Assembly: GCA_000482145.1 (NCBI GenBank) | Contig: AUXH01000079.1 | Location: 1 to 46,357 of the forward strand | DNA: 46,357 bases | Direction: 5' to 3' | Origin: Strigomonas culicis | Lineage: Eukaryota; Euglenozoa; Kinetoplastea; Trypanosomatida; Trypanosomatidae | In this document: positions 1 to 11,100 of the stretch, piece by piece | Numbering within the stretch: position 1 is the first letter of the stretch | Layout: the number at the start of each line of letters is the position of its first letter | Made by a program: the position numbers and the translations under genes | Notes under the pieces: generated by a model | Database searches by the model: none | What the model saw: only the letters and a program-made list of their open reading frames with translations | Told to the model about the DNA's origin: nothing

Positions 1-172
1 TGTGCGCGTGGTGCTGCCCGGTGAGCCAGACACTGTAAGGGAGGGCCGCCAGCAGCTCGACGAAGGAGGGACACACCTGCGGCCCCGGGTGCGGTGGCGC
101 AGGCACAGGGCGGTCTCTATGAGGCAAGTGGCGGGTGCTGCTGGGGGATGGCAGAAGCATGCCACTCCACAT
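1..172 (-). CDS. Partial protein-coding start, unknown product (runs off left edge)
   Basis: An uninterrupted reading frame runs from an ATG at 170-172 leftwards to the window edge, about 57 codons. A second in-frame ATG lies at 158-160. The stretch is GC-rich like the neighbouring genes, whereas the spacer to its right is A/T-rich, and the composition switch falls almost exactly at this ATG. A long (CT)n tract on the coding strand lies about 225 bases upstream and could serve as its trans-splicing signal. The visible N-terminus is rich in Pro, Ser and His and shows no domain I recognise. It is in the position and orientation expected for the next gene after VPS45. The existence of a gene here is an inference from frame, composition and context; the product is unknown. 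Confidence 0.55.
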   Translation of the reverse strand, partial: MWSGMLLPSPSSTRHLPHRDRPVPAPPHPGPQVCPSFVELLAALPYSVWLTGQHHAH

Positions 173-390
173 GGCTCTATATGAAACGGAACAATACTAC
201 AAAAATGAACAAATGCTAGTAACAATAGAATCCCACAAGCGTTAGTAACAGTATTATATGTATGATTGTGCTGATGGGAAGATAGATGTATCTTTCCTAG
301 TTGTACGCATGTACGCGTCTATCTGTTGTGGATTGCTATTGTATAGTAGTGTAATGTGAAACAAGAAGTATCAGAGATAGATAGAAAGAT

Positions 391-395
<5 letters not shown>

Positions 396-429
<34 letters not shown>
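396..429 (-). promoter_or_regulatory. (CT)n polypyrimidine tract, putative trans-splicing signal
   Basis: A near-perfect GA dinucleotide repeat on the plus strand reads as (CT)n on the coding strand, about 225 bases upstream of the ATG at 172. Trypanosomatid trans-splicing uses a pyrimidine tract followed by an AG. Several candidate AGs follow before the ATG. The role is inferred from position and composition. Confidence 0.45.
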
Positions 430-432
<3 letters not shown>

Positions 433-571
433 AACAGAACTGCAGGATGTGTTCAACACAGCAATACATTTTGCACTTTTAGTGTTTCATCTTTTAAACG
501 ACGCATCCTACAGTTTTTTTTTAAGTTCATCTGTCGTTGTTTTGTCACTGCATCGTTCTAAAATAATATGT

Positions 572-590
572 TCACACACACACACACACA
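572..590. repeat. (CA)n/(GT)n microsatellite
   Basis: About nine CA dinucleotides on the plus strand, within about 60 bases downstream of the VPS45 stop codon, so probably in its 3'UTR. Confidence 0.8.
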
Positions 591-630
591 CGCACCTACA
601 TAAGTACATAGTACGTTATTCCTTCTGTGC

Positions 631-2412
631 TTACATGCCCTCCATCAGAGCATCCATAAAAATGTTGCTGTTAAGGATGCGGTCTCCACCCAGCACCACG
701 TGTGCATTGGGCGCCATCTGCGTCAGATCATTTGGCTTGTACACCGTCTTTTGGTTGATGCCGTGCACAAGCGCGGCCTCCTCGTACGTGTAGCCGCCGC
801 ACATGAAGACCATCACCTCCGTCGGCTTGAAGCCGAACGTGGGTGGGTTGGCGGAGCTGTACGGGCAGCTGTACGCGTTGCCCTCGCGGCCCTCCAGCGT
901 GCCGGTTAGCGTCTGCAGCAGCGTGCGCTTCAGCACCGGCTCGTGTTGCGTGTAGATGTTGCCCACGTCCACGAAGGTCTTCACGATGGAGGAGAGCACG
1001 CCGGTGTCGGCGAAGAGGTCGTCCGTCGGCCGCCCGAGCGGAGTGTAGTAGTCGCGCACGCGCTGTAGGATGGGCGTGTGGCCGGCGGCCATGAGGTCGT
1101 TCAGCACCGCCTGCACGCGCGGCATCGCGTCGCCGCCGGACGCCATCTCGTAGCGCAAGTAGTAGAGGACGCAGAGCCGCACCTTGTCCCTGGACGTCAC
1201 CTCCGCCTGCTGCAGCAGAGTGAGGAGGCGGTTCCAGTGGTCGCCGGCGTTGTGCGAGGCGACCATGTCCTGCTCGAGCAGGCTGAGCTGCAGCAGCCCG
1301 CGCTCCTTGATCACGTGCGACAGGTGCGTCGTCACGGTGGTGTGCTTCGCGACGGAGTTCGTCAGGTTCTTCGTCTGCGAGATGCGCTGCATGAACTGCT
1401 TGATCTCGTCCATGGTGGCGGTGGAGCGGTCCAGGTTGAGGGCCGTCTTGCACTTGTCCACGTACGTTTTGACGTTGTTGCACAGATCACCCCAGTTGAG
1501 GAACATGTTCGCGGCGAAGAAGATGTCGTCCTGCTCCGAGAAGGCATAGCCCTCCGCGTCCGCGCCGGCGACGTCCGGCGGCAGCCGCAGCGTGTTGTAG
1601 CGCAGGCCGATGTGCTCGTGTAGCATCGCCTGATACGTCCACGGCGTCAGCAGCGGCGTCACCGGGTCCTCGGCGCGGTCCAGCAGCAGCAGCACGGTGT
1701 CCTTCGGGCGGTAGTTGTACAGGTCGGGGTCGTTCTTGAAGATGGCGTTGAGCTGCTTTGCGATGCGGGCCGCGTAGGTGCTGCGGTAGGTGTAGCGGAT
1801 GTGCGGGCGCCGGCGCTGCGAGACGAACATGGCGGCCAGCCCCTCCGCCAGCCGCTTCACCATATGGTTGGAGACGCTCGACGAGAGCAGCGTGTGCGGC
1901 GGCGCGTGGAGGTTGGACGGCCCGCCGCGGACCACAATATCGCCGTCCTCCCCGCTCGTCGTGTTCTCAATCACAAATGCGTCCTTGTTGACCGCGCAGA
2001 AGTCGCAGAAGACTTCCTGCACGTCGGACACCAGCGTCTCGACGTCGGCCATCGCGAGGCGGTCGAGGTGCTCCGGACTTGCGACGCCGCAGAAGATGAT
2101 GGTGTAGCCGCTGTACTTGGCCAGCCGCAGCTCGCTGCAGGCGGCCTCGACGCTGCTGTTCTCTGGCCGAATAAAGATGATGCAGCGCATGTTCTTCACC
2201 TTGCTGCGCTGGCGGCTGCCGGTCACCCGGTCGACGAGGAACACCCCCTTCTGCAGGAGCTGCGTCTGCGAGAAGGAGGTCGAGATAATGTGCAGCGTGA
2301 AAGCGTCCAGCAGCAGCACCTTCATCGTGGTGTCCACGGGGATGACGGCGTCCATGTAGTCCGACACCAGCGTGAAGAGCGACGACTCCTTCGTGCCGGT
2401 CGACGCGGACAT
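631..2412 (-). CDS. VPS45: VPS45, Sec1/Munc18-family vacuolar sorting protein
   Basis: 593 residues, the usual size for Sec1/Munc18 (SM) proteins, which clasp syntaxin-type SNAREs and promote membrane fusion. VPS45 acts with Tlg2/syntaxin-16-type SNAREs at the trans-Golgi network and endosome. The sequence aligns along its length with the SM family. The most telling stretch is around residues 245-262, where an L-L-D-R-x-x-D-P-V-T-P-L-L core is followed by W-T-Y-Q-A-M-x-H-E, the signature I associate with VPS45 rather than Sec1, Sly1 or VPS33. A second family block, G-G-x-T-Y-x-E, lies near the C-terminus. The start was taken at the ATG before S-A-S-T-G; the frame is open further upstream, but only through an A/T-rich region without a better ATG. 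VPS45 is more likely than VPS33 or Sly1, though the subtype is judged by eye. Confidence 0.88.
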   Translation of the reverse strand: MSASTGTKESSLFTLVSDYMDAVIPVDTTMKVLLLDAFTLHIISTSFSQTQLLQKGVFLVDRVTGSRQRSKVKNMRCIIFIRPENSSVEAACSELRLAKYSGYTIIFCGVASPEHLDRLAMADVETLVSDVQEVFCDFCAVNKDAFVIENTTSGEDGDIVVRGGPSNLHAPPHTLLSSSVSNHMVKRLAEGLAAMFVSQRRRPHIRYTYRSTYAARIAKQLNAIFKNDPDLYNYRPKDTVLLLLDRAEDPVTPLLTPWTYQAMLHEHIGLRYNTLRLPPDVAGADAEGYAFSEQDDIFFAANMFLNWGDLCNNVKTYVDKCKTALNLDRSTATMDEIKQFMQRISQTKNLTNSVAKHTTVTTHLSHVIKERGLLQLSLLEQDMVASHNAGDHWNRLLTLLQQAEVTSRDKVRLCVLYYLRYEMASGGDAMPRVQAVLNDLMAAGHTPILQRVRDYYTPLGRPTDDLFADTGVLSSIVKTFVDVGNIYTQHEPVLKRTLLQTLTGTLEGREGNAYSCPYSSANPPTFGFKPTEVMVFMCGGYTYEEAALVHGINQKTVYKPNDLTQMAPNAHVVLGGDRILNSNIFMDALMEGM

Positions 2413-3122
2413 ATTCGGCGAATTCAAAAAAAAAAGAGCAAGTTGAAGAAGTATACCGTTAGAAGACGAAAGTAGATAACCGAGACGAATACAGTAATGA
2501 ATGAGAAGCAAGAGGACAAAAAGAAGCGCAACGTATTTCAGGTACCAAATAAGGTCTCGTGGAGTAAACCAACCAAAAAAGAATCACGATAACAATGAAG
2601 CACGAAGGAAAAAGCACGTTGGGCACTTACTAAATACCTTTAAAATGAAACGACAAAGAGAGAAGAGAAGGAGAGGGAGAAACGCACACACATACACATA
2701 CATGGGTACAGATATACATCCACATGCTAGTGATCATACAAGCACCATTCTCACGTATTTGTATTCCTCTTTGTTTTTCTATTTTCCGAATAATTGTATA
2801 CAATGCATACTAATAAACATTTTATGACTTCATGCACACCTACCAGACAACAACATAGTAACAAAAATGGATACGCAGCCCTAAAAAAAAAAAAGAACAA
2901 GACAAAATGAAAAGAAACGTAAACACACTACATAGCAAATAATAATAAAAAGAAGGGTACATCAGAAGGCTCATTCACAACAGCATCAACAGCTGGAATC
3001 ATCATTTGTACATATATATGAAAAAAAGAGAGAAATATATATAAAAAAAATATGAAGTAACGCATGTCAAGGAAGTAAAGGAAGATGTTTTTTTCTCTTA
3101 TGTTCGGTTTGCCCTCGTTCGC
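2413..3122. other. Intergenic spacer between HECT ligase and VPS45
   Basis: A/T-rich spacer of about 710 bases that should hold the HECT-ligase 3'UTR and VPS45 5'UTR. A purine-rich stretch at about 2655-2684 (pyrimidine-rich on the coding strand) and an A10 run next to the VPS45 ATG are visible. No gene seen. Confidence 0.7.
2655..2684 (-). promoter_or_regulatory. Polypyrimidine tract upstream of VPS45
   Basis: A run of A and G on the plus strand reads as C/T on the coding strand, about 245 bases upstream of the VPS45 ATG. It is a candidate trans-splicing tract. The oligo-T stretch directly before the ATG is a competing candidate but has no AG between it and the ATG. Confidence 0.35.
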
Positions 3123-6100
3123 TCACATCATGGTGAAGCCCATGCTGCCGAATGTCACGGCCAGCATGAGCTTCTCGCGCAGCATCTCCGCGGTGGGGTA
3201 CTCGGGCAGGTCGATCTTGTTGAAGCAGGTGTGGGCCTGCGGCAGCAGGTCCGCGCCGCCGTCCCAGCGGCAGATGGTGAACAGCTGCTTCTGACCGTTG
3301 GTGCTCTCGAGGTTGCCGAAGCCGCCCTGCGGCACCTTGGACGCGCCCGTCGCGAACTGCAACAGGTTCGCCTTGTCCTCCATCGTCATGCTGTGCACCA
3401 CCTCCCAGAACCAGCGCACCTGCGGCGAGGTCGCCACGTAGCCCTCGTAGACCGTGTGCGCGCGCAGGTCGTCCACGTTGATCTCGGGCAGCCCACAGAT
3501 GACGAGCTCCAGCTCCTGCGGCGTGAAGTAGCGGATCTCCTTGAGCGGCACCACCATGTAGAAGCCCTTCAGCATCTCCAGCAGCTGCGGGGCGATGTGG
3601 CGCGTCATGAAGAACTCGCACAGCAGCCGGACGTACTGCATCTTGTTGCTGTTCGTCACGGGGGTCTCGCGGCCGTTCGGCAGGAGCTCCTCCTCCACGA
3701 CCTCGCCGAAGCGCTCGTAGTTGACGGAGAAGGTGAGGCCGAGGTCGCTCACGTCGTTCTTCTGCATCCAGCTGAGGTTGTTATAGAGCTCCGGGTCGAC
3801 GCTCTCCAGGTCCTGGAAGACGGGCTGCACGCCGACCATGTGGCGGTAGACGGACCGCGTGAGGTGCATGTCCATCGCGACGTTGTTCGCCACGGCGAGG
3901 CCCATCACGATGCCGGCGAAGCGGAAGTACTCGAGGTGGTTGGGGTTCACGTCGGAGAGCGGGTTCGGCTGGAAGGTGAGGCCCTCACTCGAGTGGATGA
4001 AGAGGGCGTAGCTCTCGTTCACAAGGTCCTTGGCGAGCACCTGGAACCACTCGCGCGTGAGCCCCCCCGCGTCCGCGCCCTCCTCGTCCTTGAAGCGGAT
4101 CTGCAGGGTCCCGAACTGCTTGCTCTGCTTCAGCTGCTGGAAGCTGTCCTCGAGGCAGCGGTGGCGGTCCACGGAGAGGGACGTCCGCGCGCTGCGGCGC
4201 TGGTCCAGACGGAAGCGGAACTCCTCGATGCGGAGGTTGAAGTCGATGAGGCTCGGCTCGGAGCGCAGGAAGGAGAGCGTCGTGCGCAGGAGGTGCGGCT
4301 CCCACCGCAGGATCGTGCCCAGCGTCGCGCGGTTAGCGTCCATGAAGCGCCGGATCGCGGGCGGCAGCGACGGCCGCACGTCCGCGCTCTCCCCGGCGAC
4401 GCTGTGGCCGTAGTCCGCCCCCTGCTGCATGATCGCCGCGTGACGCTGGCGGTGCGACGAGTGCTCGCGGCTGCCCGCCTGGCCCCCGGTCGCCGCCACC
4501 TGCTCCATCGCCTTCTGCGAGATGGGCGACGGGTCGATGGTGGACTCCACCAGGAACCGCTCCGTGTCCCCCTTGAGGCTGTGCTCCGTGCTGCGCATGC
4601 TCGTGCTGATGGAGAGCCGCGCGCGGCGGATGTCGCTGAGGTGGTAGAGGCAGAAGCTCGTGACAAAGGACTTGACGCAGGAGGGCAGAGGGATGAGGGT
4701 CGCGTCCGACAGCCGCTGCAGCACCATCGTGACGTCCTGCAGGTAGGTCTGCGTGGCGTGCCACATGAGGGTGAGCTCGCGCGGCTCCGGCCGCTGTGTG
4801 TCCGCGTACGGCAGGAAGAAGAGGTGCGTGTGGTCGTGTGAGCTGTGCACCAGGTTGAGCTTCTGCAGCAGCTGAAGCGCCTCGTCGATGGAGAAGGTGA
4901 GACCCTCCGGCAGCGCCAGCTGCCCCGCGAAGGATGTCGGCGACGTGACGGACGGCGCCGGCGGCTCCTGCGGCCCCGGCGCCGCGAGGAAGCGGCTGAT
5001 GCAGTGCTGCACCTCGTGGCGGAAGGCCTGGCGGCACTGCTGGATCTCGCGCAGGGACACCGCCGCCGTGTGGATGAGCGCGACCTCCACGACCGCGATG
5101 GGGCTGCGCACGTCGGTGAGCTCCACGTCGCGCCGCGCGCTCTGCAGCAGCCCGGGGGTGATGAAGTGCACCAGCTTGCACGCGAAGTCCTCGCTCTGCG
5201 GGACGCGCACGAGATCGAGCACGGTCGGCATGAAGCCGTCGCAGGAGACGGTGTAGTAGAGGCAGCGCTTCACGCGCACCGCGTCGTCCTCGCTGGAGGT
5301 GCGCGTGCGGCTGCACTCCGGGCACAGGTCGTAGTTGCACAGCTGGCAGTGGAAGGCGTACCCCTTGGAGCTCAGCATGCACACATTACACTCGTACCCC
5401 GTCGCGTAGGACGCCATAAGGGACGTGTTCGTCCACTGCAGACGGTGCGGGTGGCGCGGGTGGCTGATCACGTGGTCCGAGAGCGGCACGTCCAGTAGCG
5501 GGTCCGGCGTTGTCGCGTCCTCTGGGTCCTCCTTCAGCTCCATGCTGCGCTGCACGCGGCCGAGCGTCGTGAGGGTGTCGACGAGCACCGTCTTGGCGCT
5601 CATGTGCTGGCGCACGACCCGCAGGAGGCCGAGCAGCGGCGGGCTGCGCAGAAAGGCGCGCTCCGTCTCGTCCAGCGGGGCGTCCAGCGCCTTCACCTCG
5701 GCGGCGCTGCAGCACTGGTCGGGCAGCAGCAGGAAGCACAGCTGCACCGCGCGCGAACACGTGAGCAGCTCACGCCAGACCTTCATCACGTGGTGCACGA
5801 AGGGCAGCGCCACGTCTGCCTCCGCCTCGATCGCGTCCGTCAGCGCGTTCATCGTCTGCACCGCGGACTGCGGCGACGTACAGAAGACCCGCAGCAGCGC
5901 CACGAGCTGCGTCGTCACGTAGTTGCCGTCGAAGGTGCGCCCCGTCACGTCGGCGTGAAGCACAGCCCGCTGCAGCCGCAGCAGCCGGATGCACGCGCGC
6001 AGCATCGCCGGCGGCGGCACCGGCACCTGCGGACAGGACGGCCGCTCGCGCGTCGGCGGCTCCAACTTTGCGACCGACGCGGTCCGCCGCCGCGACGCGG

Positions 6101-8106
6101 GGGTCGGCGCGAACGCGGAGGCGGCGGTGCCGTGCCGCACGTACTGCACATAGCTGGGGCCCAGCGCGCGGTGGATCGCGTTGGGGTCGGAGAAGGCCTC
6201 GAAGAGCTGCTGGGGCGTCACGGCCATCATGGGCGGGACGGCGGCGCGGTCGTGCGCATTCAGCATTTCCTGCGCGCCGAAGAGACCGAACTCGCGCAGC
6301 TGGCGGTGCAGGTGCCGCGGGTCGCCGCGCGGGGGCTGCAGCTCCGCGATCATGGGGCGGAACGGCCGGTGCCGCAGCTGCTCCTCGCCCGGGGGGTTCA
6401 GCCGCGTCATCATCGGCATGCGGGGGAGCTGCCGCGACAGGTCGGACATGGACCCCTCCAGCTCGTTGTCCTGCGCCCGCCAGTGGAAGAGGGCGCGGGG
6501 CCCCGGCGGCGTCGGGTGCGCGGCGAGCGGCGGCACCTCCGGCTCCGGCTGGCGCGCGACCTGGCGCTGGCGCAGCAGGCTGTGGCGCGTTTCCTCCCGC
6601 GCCCGCAGCGCGCGTGCCTCTTGCAGTACGTCGGGGTAGCTGCCCAGGTGCGTGAGATCGCACGTCATGAGGATGTCGCGCCGCGTCTCCTGGTCGACCG
6701 AGACGAGCATCGCGACGAGCTCCGCGCCCGGGTCCGGCGCTCCCTCGCTCTGCCCGGTCACGCGCAGCCAGCGCTGCTCCGTGTTCAGCACCTCCTGCTG
6801 CACACTCTCCGGCAGCGCGTCCAAGAAGGCGCGCTGTACGCGCGTCTGCCGCCCGAGCCGCTCGTGCGTCTCCTCCCCGCGAAGGATGTCCATGTGGTCG
6901 AAGACGATCTCGCTCCCGATGTCGCGCGGAACGACCGCGATGAAGTTGGGGTCCGGCATCGGGCGCTCCGGTGCCGCGGGCGGCTGCTGGACGGCGGGGG
7001 CCGGGGCTGGGGACGGCTGTGGCCGCGAGCGGCCGAGCGCCGCCGGCGCCCAGCGCGCCTCCAAGGACGGCTGCAGCGGCGACAGCGGCGTCGCCGCGCC
7101 TGACTGCTGCATACTCCGGAAGACGGCCGGCGCGCGCAGCGACATGGACGGCTGCGGCGGCAGGTGGAGCAGCGCCGCCGTCGCGTCACGGCCGGGTGCG
7201 ACCGCCGTCATGGTGGTGAGCGAGACGGCGTCGTCCGTCCCCTGCGTCGCGCGCTGGCCGTGCTGCGGCATGGGCGGCTGCGGCAGGACCGTGATGACGT
7301 TGACGGAGGACCCCGATGCCAGGGCGGCGGCGGCCGCCGCGACCCCGCTCCGGAGCTGTGCGCTGCCGCTCATGCTCGCGCTGGTGAACTCGTGCGAGCG
7401 GTTGATGGTGCCGCTGGTGGCGAAGAGCTCCAGGATGCGCGCGTTGGCGGCCTGCAGGTCCGTGCTGTAGGACGTGTTGTTCATTGTGCTGCGCTCGGAC
7501 GACGGTTCGGGAACCGGCGTCTGCGCAGAGGTCTGCCGCTGGGGCAGCGGAGGCAGGGAGAGCGACAGCGCCGGCGCGTCGGGCGCGTGTTCACTCATTT
7601 CGTCGTCTTCCTCTTCACTCTCTTCCTCCTCTTCCTCCTCGTGTGCGGGAACAGTCTCCACCGTCGGTGGCGATGGTGAGTGCCGCATGATCTGGTCGCT
7701 CGGCGTGCGCCCCTCCTCCGACCCCCACAGATGCGGCATCGGCCCCTGGAGGGAAGTCGTTCGCGGCATCTCAGTCTCGTAGGCGCGCAGCACCGGCAGC
7801 CTCGGCTCCACGGCCGCCTGGTTCGTCTCCTCGAGGACTCCCAACGTGGTGACAATGTGCTCGTACACGGACTCCACCGGGTTGGGCGAAGTGCGCTGCG
7901 TGCTCTGCCGCCGGAGGTCGGTGGAATACAGCGGCGACCGACGTATACGGTTGAGCCGGTCAAATACATAGTCATTCGACCACCCCTCCAGTGTGCGCAT
8001 GATGTTGATGAAGTTCGTGTGCCTGTGGCCCAGGATGTCCTCCGTGTTGGGCTCGCTGCTGTCATCGTCCTCCATGGCCATTCCAAACACTTCTGCGTCG
8101 TCATCG

Positions 8107-8138
<32 letters not shown>

Positions 8139-11100
8139 GCCGAAATAGGCGGCCGAGTTCTCGTCCTCGTCCATGTTGTACATGTGCGAGTCTAAGACTT
8201 CGTCCTCGTGCTCCTCCGCGTGCTCCTCCGGCACCTCCGCGGCGGCGTGTGCGTCTCCACCACCGTTCTCCTCGTCGCCATCGTGCGCGTCGGTCGCCGC
8301 TGGAGGGGCCTCGTGCCGCTCGGCCTCATCCTCGGTGACCCATTCTTCGCTCCCGTGCTCCTCCTCCTCTTCCTCGTTTTCCTCCTCTTCTTCGCTCTCC
8401 TCCCAGGCGTCGGCGTCGTCGTCGTCGTCGTCGCTGCCGTAGGACGTGACCGCGTCCATCGCCGGCATGCCGCCGAAGGCCGCGTGCAGCTCCGGGTGGC
8501 GCGGCGTGATGAGCCGGTCCTCCTGCGGAATGCTGAGGTTCCCCAGCACGTCGTCTGCCTGCAGCTGCGTGGAGCTGCTCAGCCGCCCGTGCGCGCGCGC
8601 CTCGTCGCCGGTGTCGCTGGCGACCTCCTGATGATTCGGGGCGGTGGTGTGCGTGCTGTCGCCCTCACCCGCCCCCGCCGCGTCGGTGGAGCTGGAGGCC
8701 GCGGTGGCCACGAAGGGGCCGGACGGCGGCGGCATGCGCGTGCCGCCGCCCGCGGCCCGGCCCGCCTCGCGCCGCTCGCGCCGCGGCGAGCGGCACGCCA
8801 GCAGCCGGCTCTCGCGCTCTTCCTTTGCGAGCCGCACCCTCTCCACCGTCTCCGCGTCCGACGCGAGCACGACGCGGCGCAGTAGGTAGAGCAGCGACGT
8901 GGCGTCCCGCTCGGACTCGCAGAGGTCGTGCTCCACGATCTCGTACAGCAGCGGCAGCGCGTTCGCGTCGCGCAGCTCGTCGCTGATGCGGTTGAACGGC
9001 GGCGACGCCTCGATCAGCACGAGGCTCTTGCGCAGGATGCGCAGCGTCGTGCCCATCACGACGACGAGCTTCTTCGCCTGGGTGAGCGGGTGCCGCTGCG
9101 CCTGGTCGCTGATCGACTCCTTGACCCCCTCCGCGCCGCTCTTGCCGTGGCGGTCGCCAAAGTCGAGCACGCCGCCGTTCTCCTCCTTGAGGCGCCGCAG
9201 CTGATCGACCACCTGGCGCAGCGCGCTAAGGAGGTCCGCGGTGAAGCGCGCCGGCAGGCGGATCGCCAGCGCGCTGAAGAAGCTGGACGGGAAGGCGTTG
9301 TAGTCCCGTATCGTGTAGAAGAGCGCGGTGGCCAGGTAGGCGGGCACGTGCACGAGGGGCGACGGGGTGGCCTCCCGCGCCTTGGGCGCCCCCGCGCCGG
9401 TCAGCGCTCGCTGGACGGGATAGCCGCACACCGCCACGTCCGCGAAGATGGACGGCACGACCATGTTGAAGGTGGGGGAGCCAACGACGAGGCTCACGTT
9501 GTGGTAGTCCGACAACTTGTCGAGCACGCTGGCGGCGGCGGTCTGCTGCAGGCGCCCCGTGTTGAAGGAAGAGATGAGCTCGCGCAGAAGGAGCTCCATG
9601 ACCTCCCGGCCGTGGCGGCGGGCGGTGCCGGCCGCCTGCGCGCGCTGCGTCGCTGACATGGGCGGGGACGACGACGCGAGCGTCGCCTTCTTCGCCCCGG
9701 CGCCGGTTGGGCTGCCCGCGAACGCGGAGGCGCCGCGCTGCAGGGGGGAGGCGGCGGGGGGCGGCGCGGGCCCGAGGGGGCTGATCCACACCCCGATCCA
9801 GCTGCTCCCCACCTCGTCCTTGTTCTCCATGATCCACTGGACCGCGCAGAAGGTGCGGAGGACCGTGTAGAAGGCGGACGGCATGAGGCGCAGATGGCCC
9901 TCCTGCGTCACGAGCAGGCGGCCGAGCGGCACGACATAGCGATGGATGTTGACCGTGCTCTCGTTGGGCTTCTGATTCGTGGAGCTTCCGTTCATGTCTC
10001 TGCGCGATGCCTTGGCGGTCGTCGTGTCCACGTAGTCGATGTCGTTCAGCACGAGCTTCATCTCTTGCTTTAACATCAGCGACTTATACGCGTCCGGCGT
10101 GAGCCGGGCCGCGCACTGGTGGTGAAACACACAGTCGCGCAGCACCTCCACCATGCGCGCGTGAACCATCTGCTGGTCGCGCTGCCGGTCCTCCATCATG
10201 CAGCGCAAGACGTTCATGGCGCACGCCTCGCTGTTCTGGAAGACGCAGCTCTGCAGAACGTAGGTGCACACACGCGCCTGCAGCGGCCGGTGCGCGGCGC
10301 TCGCGAGCGAGAGCCGGTCGACGAGCGGCCCGAGGGCGTCGCACGCGGCGGGCGTGTGGGCGGTCGCGCAGTGCGCGGCGAGGACGAGGTCCAGCATCTG
10401 GGCGGTGAGGTCGGGCAGCGTGCGCTCCGTCACCTCCATCTCGCCGTCCTCGCGGCGCCACCACGGCGGGAGGGGCTGCGCCGCGATGCGCTCGCCCTGC
10501 GCCGCGTCGCCGCTGGCGGCGAGCCCGTCCTGCTCCGGCTCCAGCAGATCCTGCTGGAGCTCCTCCAGCACCTTGGCCAGCACGGCCGGCGCGAGCAGCG
10601 GGACGTGGGGGAACAGCGCGGCCATCAGCCCGTACTCGCGCTCCTCCTCAGGGGACACGTAGCGCAGCATGCACCACCGCTCCTGCTTCTTGGTGCTGCG
10701 CGGGGAGTCGATGAAGACGGAGGCAGTGGCCGTCGTGTAGTGGTACGCCCGCCGCGAGGCGCCGTTCGGCTGCTGCACGGTCACGGGCTCGGGCGCCTCC
10801 GCGGCGTCCTCGTTGGTGGTGCTGTGGGGCGCGTCGTCGCCGCTGTCGCTCGCCTCGTTGTCGCATTTCGCTTCTTCCTCGTTCGTGTCCGGCACCACCG
10901 GTTGGTTCACTTTTTCCGTGTGCTGGTCGATGCGCTCCGTCGCGTAGCCCATTCCGTCGATGACGTCGAAGAGGAGCTGCACGATGTGCACCTGCGCGGC
11001 GTCGAGCTCTGCGTTCTTCGCGGCGGCGGCCTCCTTACGCGTGGCGGGCTTCTTCAAGAGGTGCGGCCGCGTGCACTGGTGTCCATTCCAGCACAGGGTG

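Larger units (their letters stand above)
173..630. other. Intergenic spacer between VPS45 and the left-edge gene
   Basis: A/T-rich spacer that should hold the VPS45 3'UTR and the 5'UTR of the left-edge gene. It contains a GA/CT microsatellite at 396-429 and a CA/GT microsatellite at about 572-590. No credible coding frame or RNA gene was seen. Confidence 0.7.

Noticed and set aside
7595..8450. Expanded simple repeat that might be a mobile or satellite element
   Set aside because: The GAG/GAC-rich DNA simply encodes the acidic region shared by HUWE1/TOM1 proteins and stays in frame.
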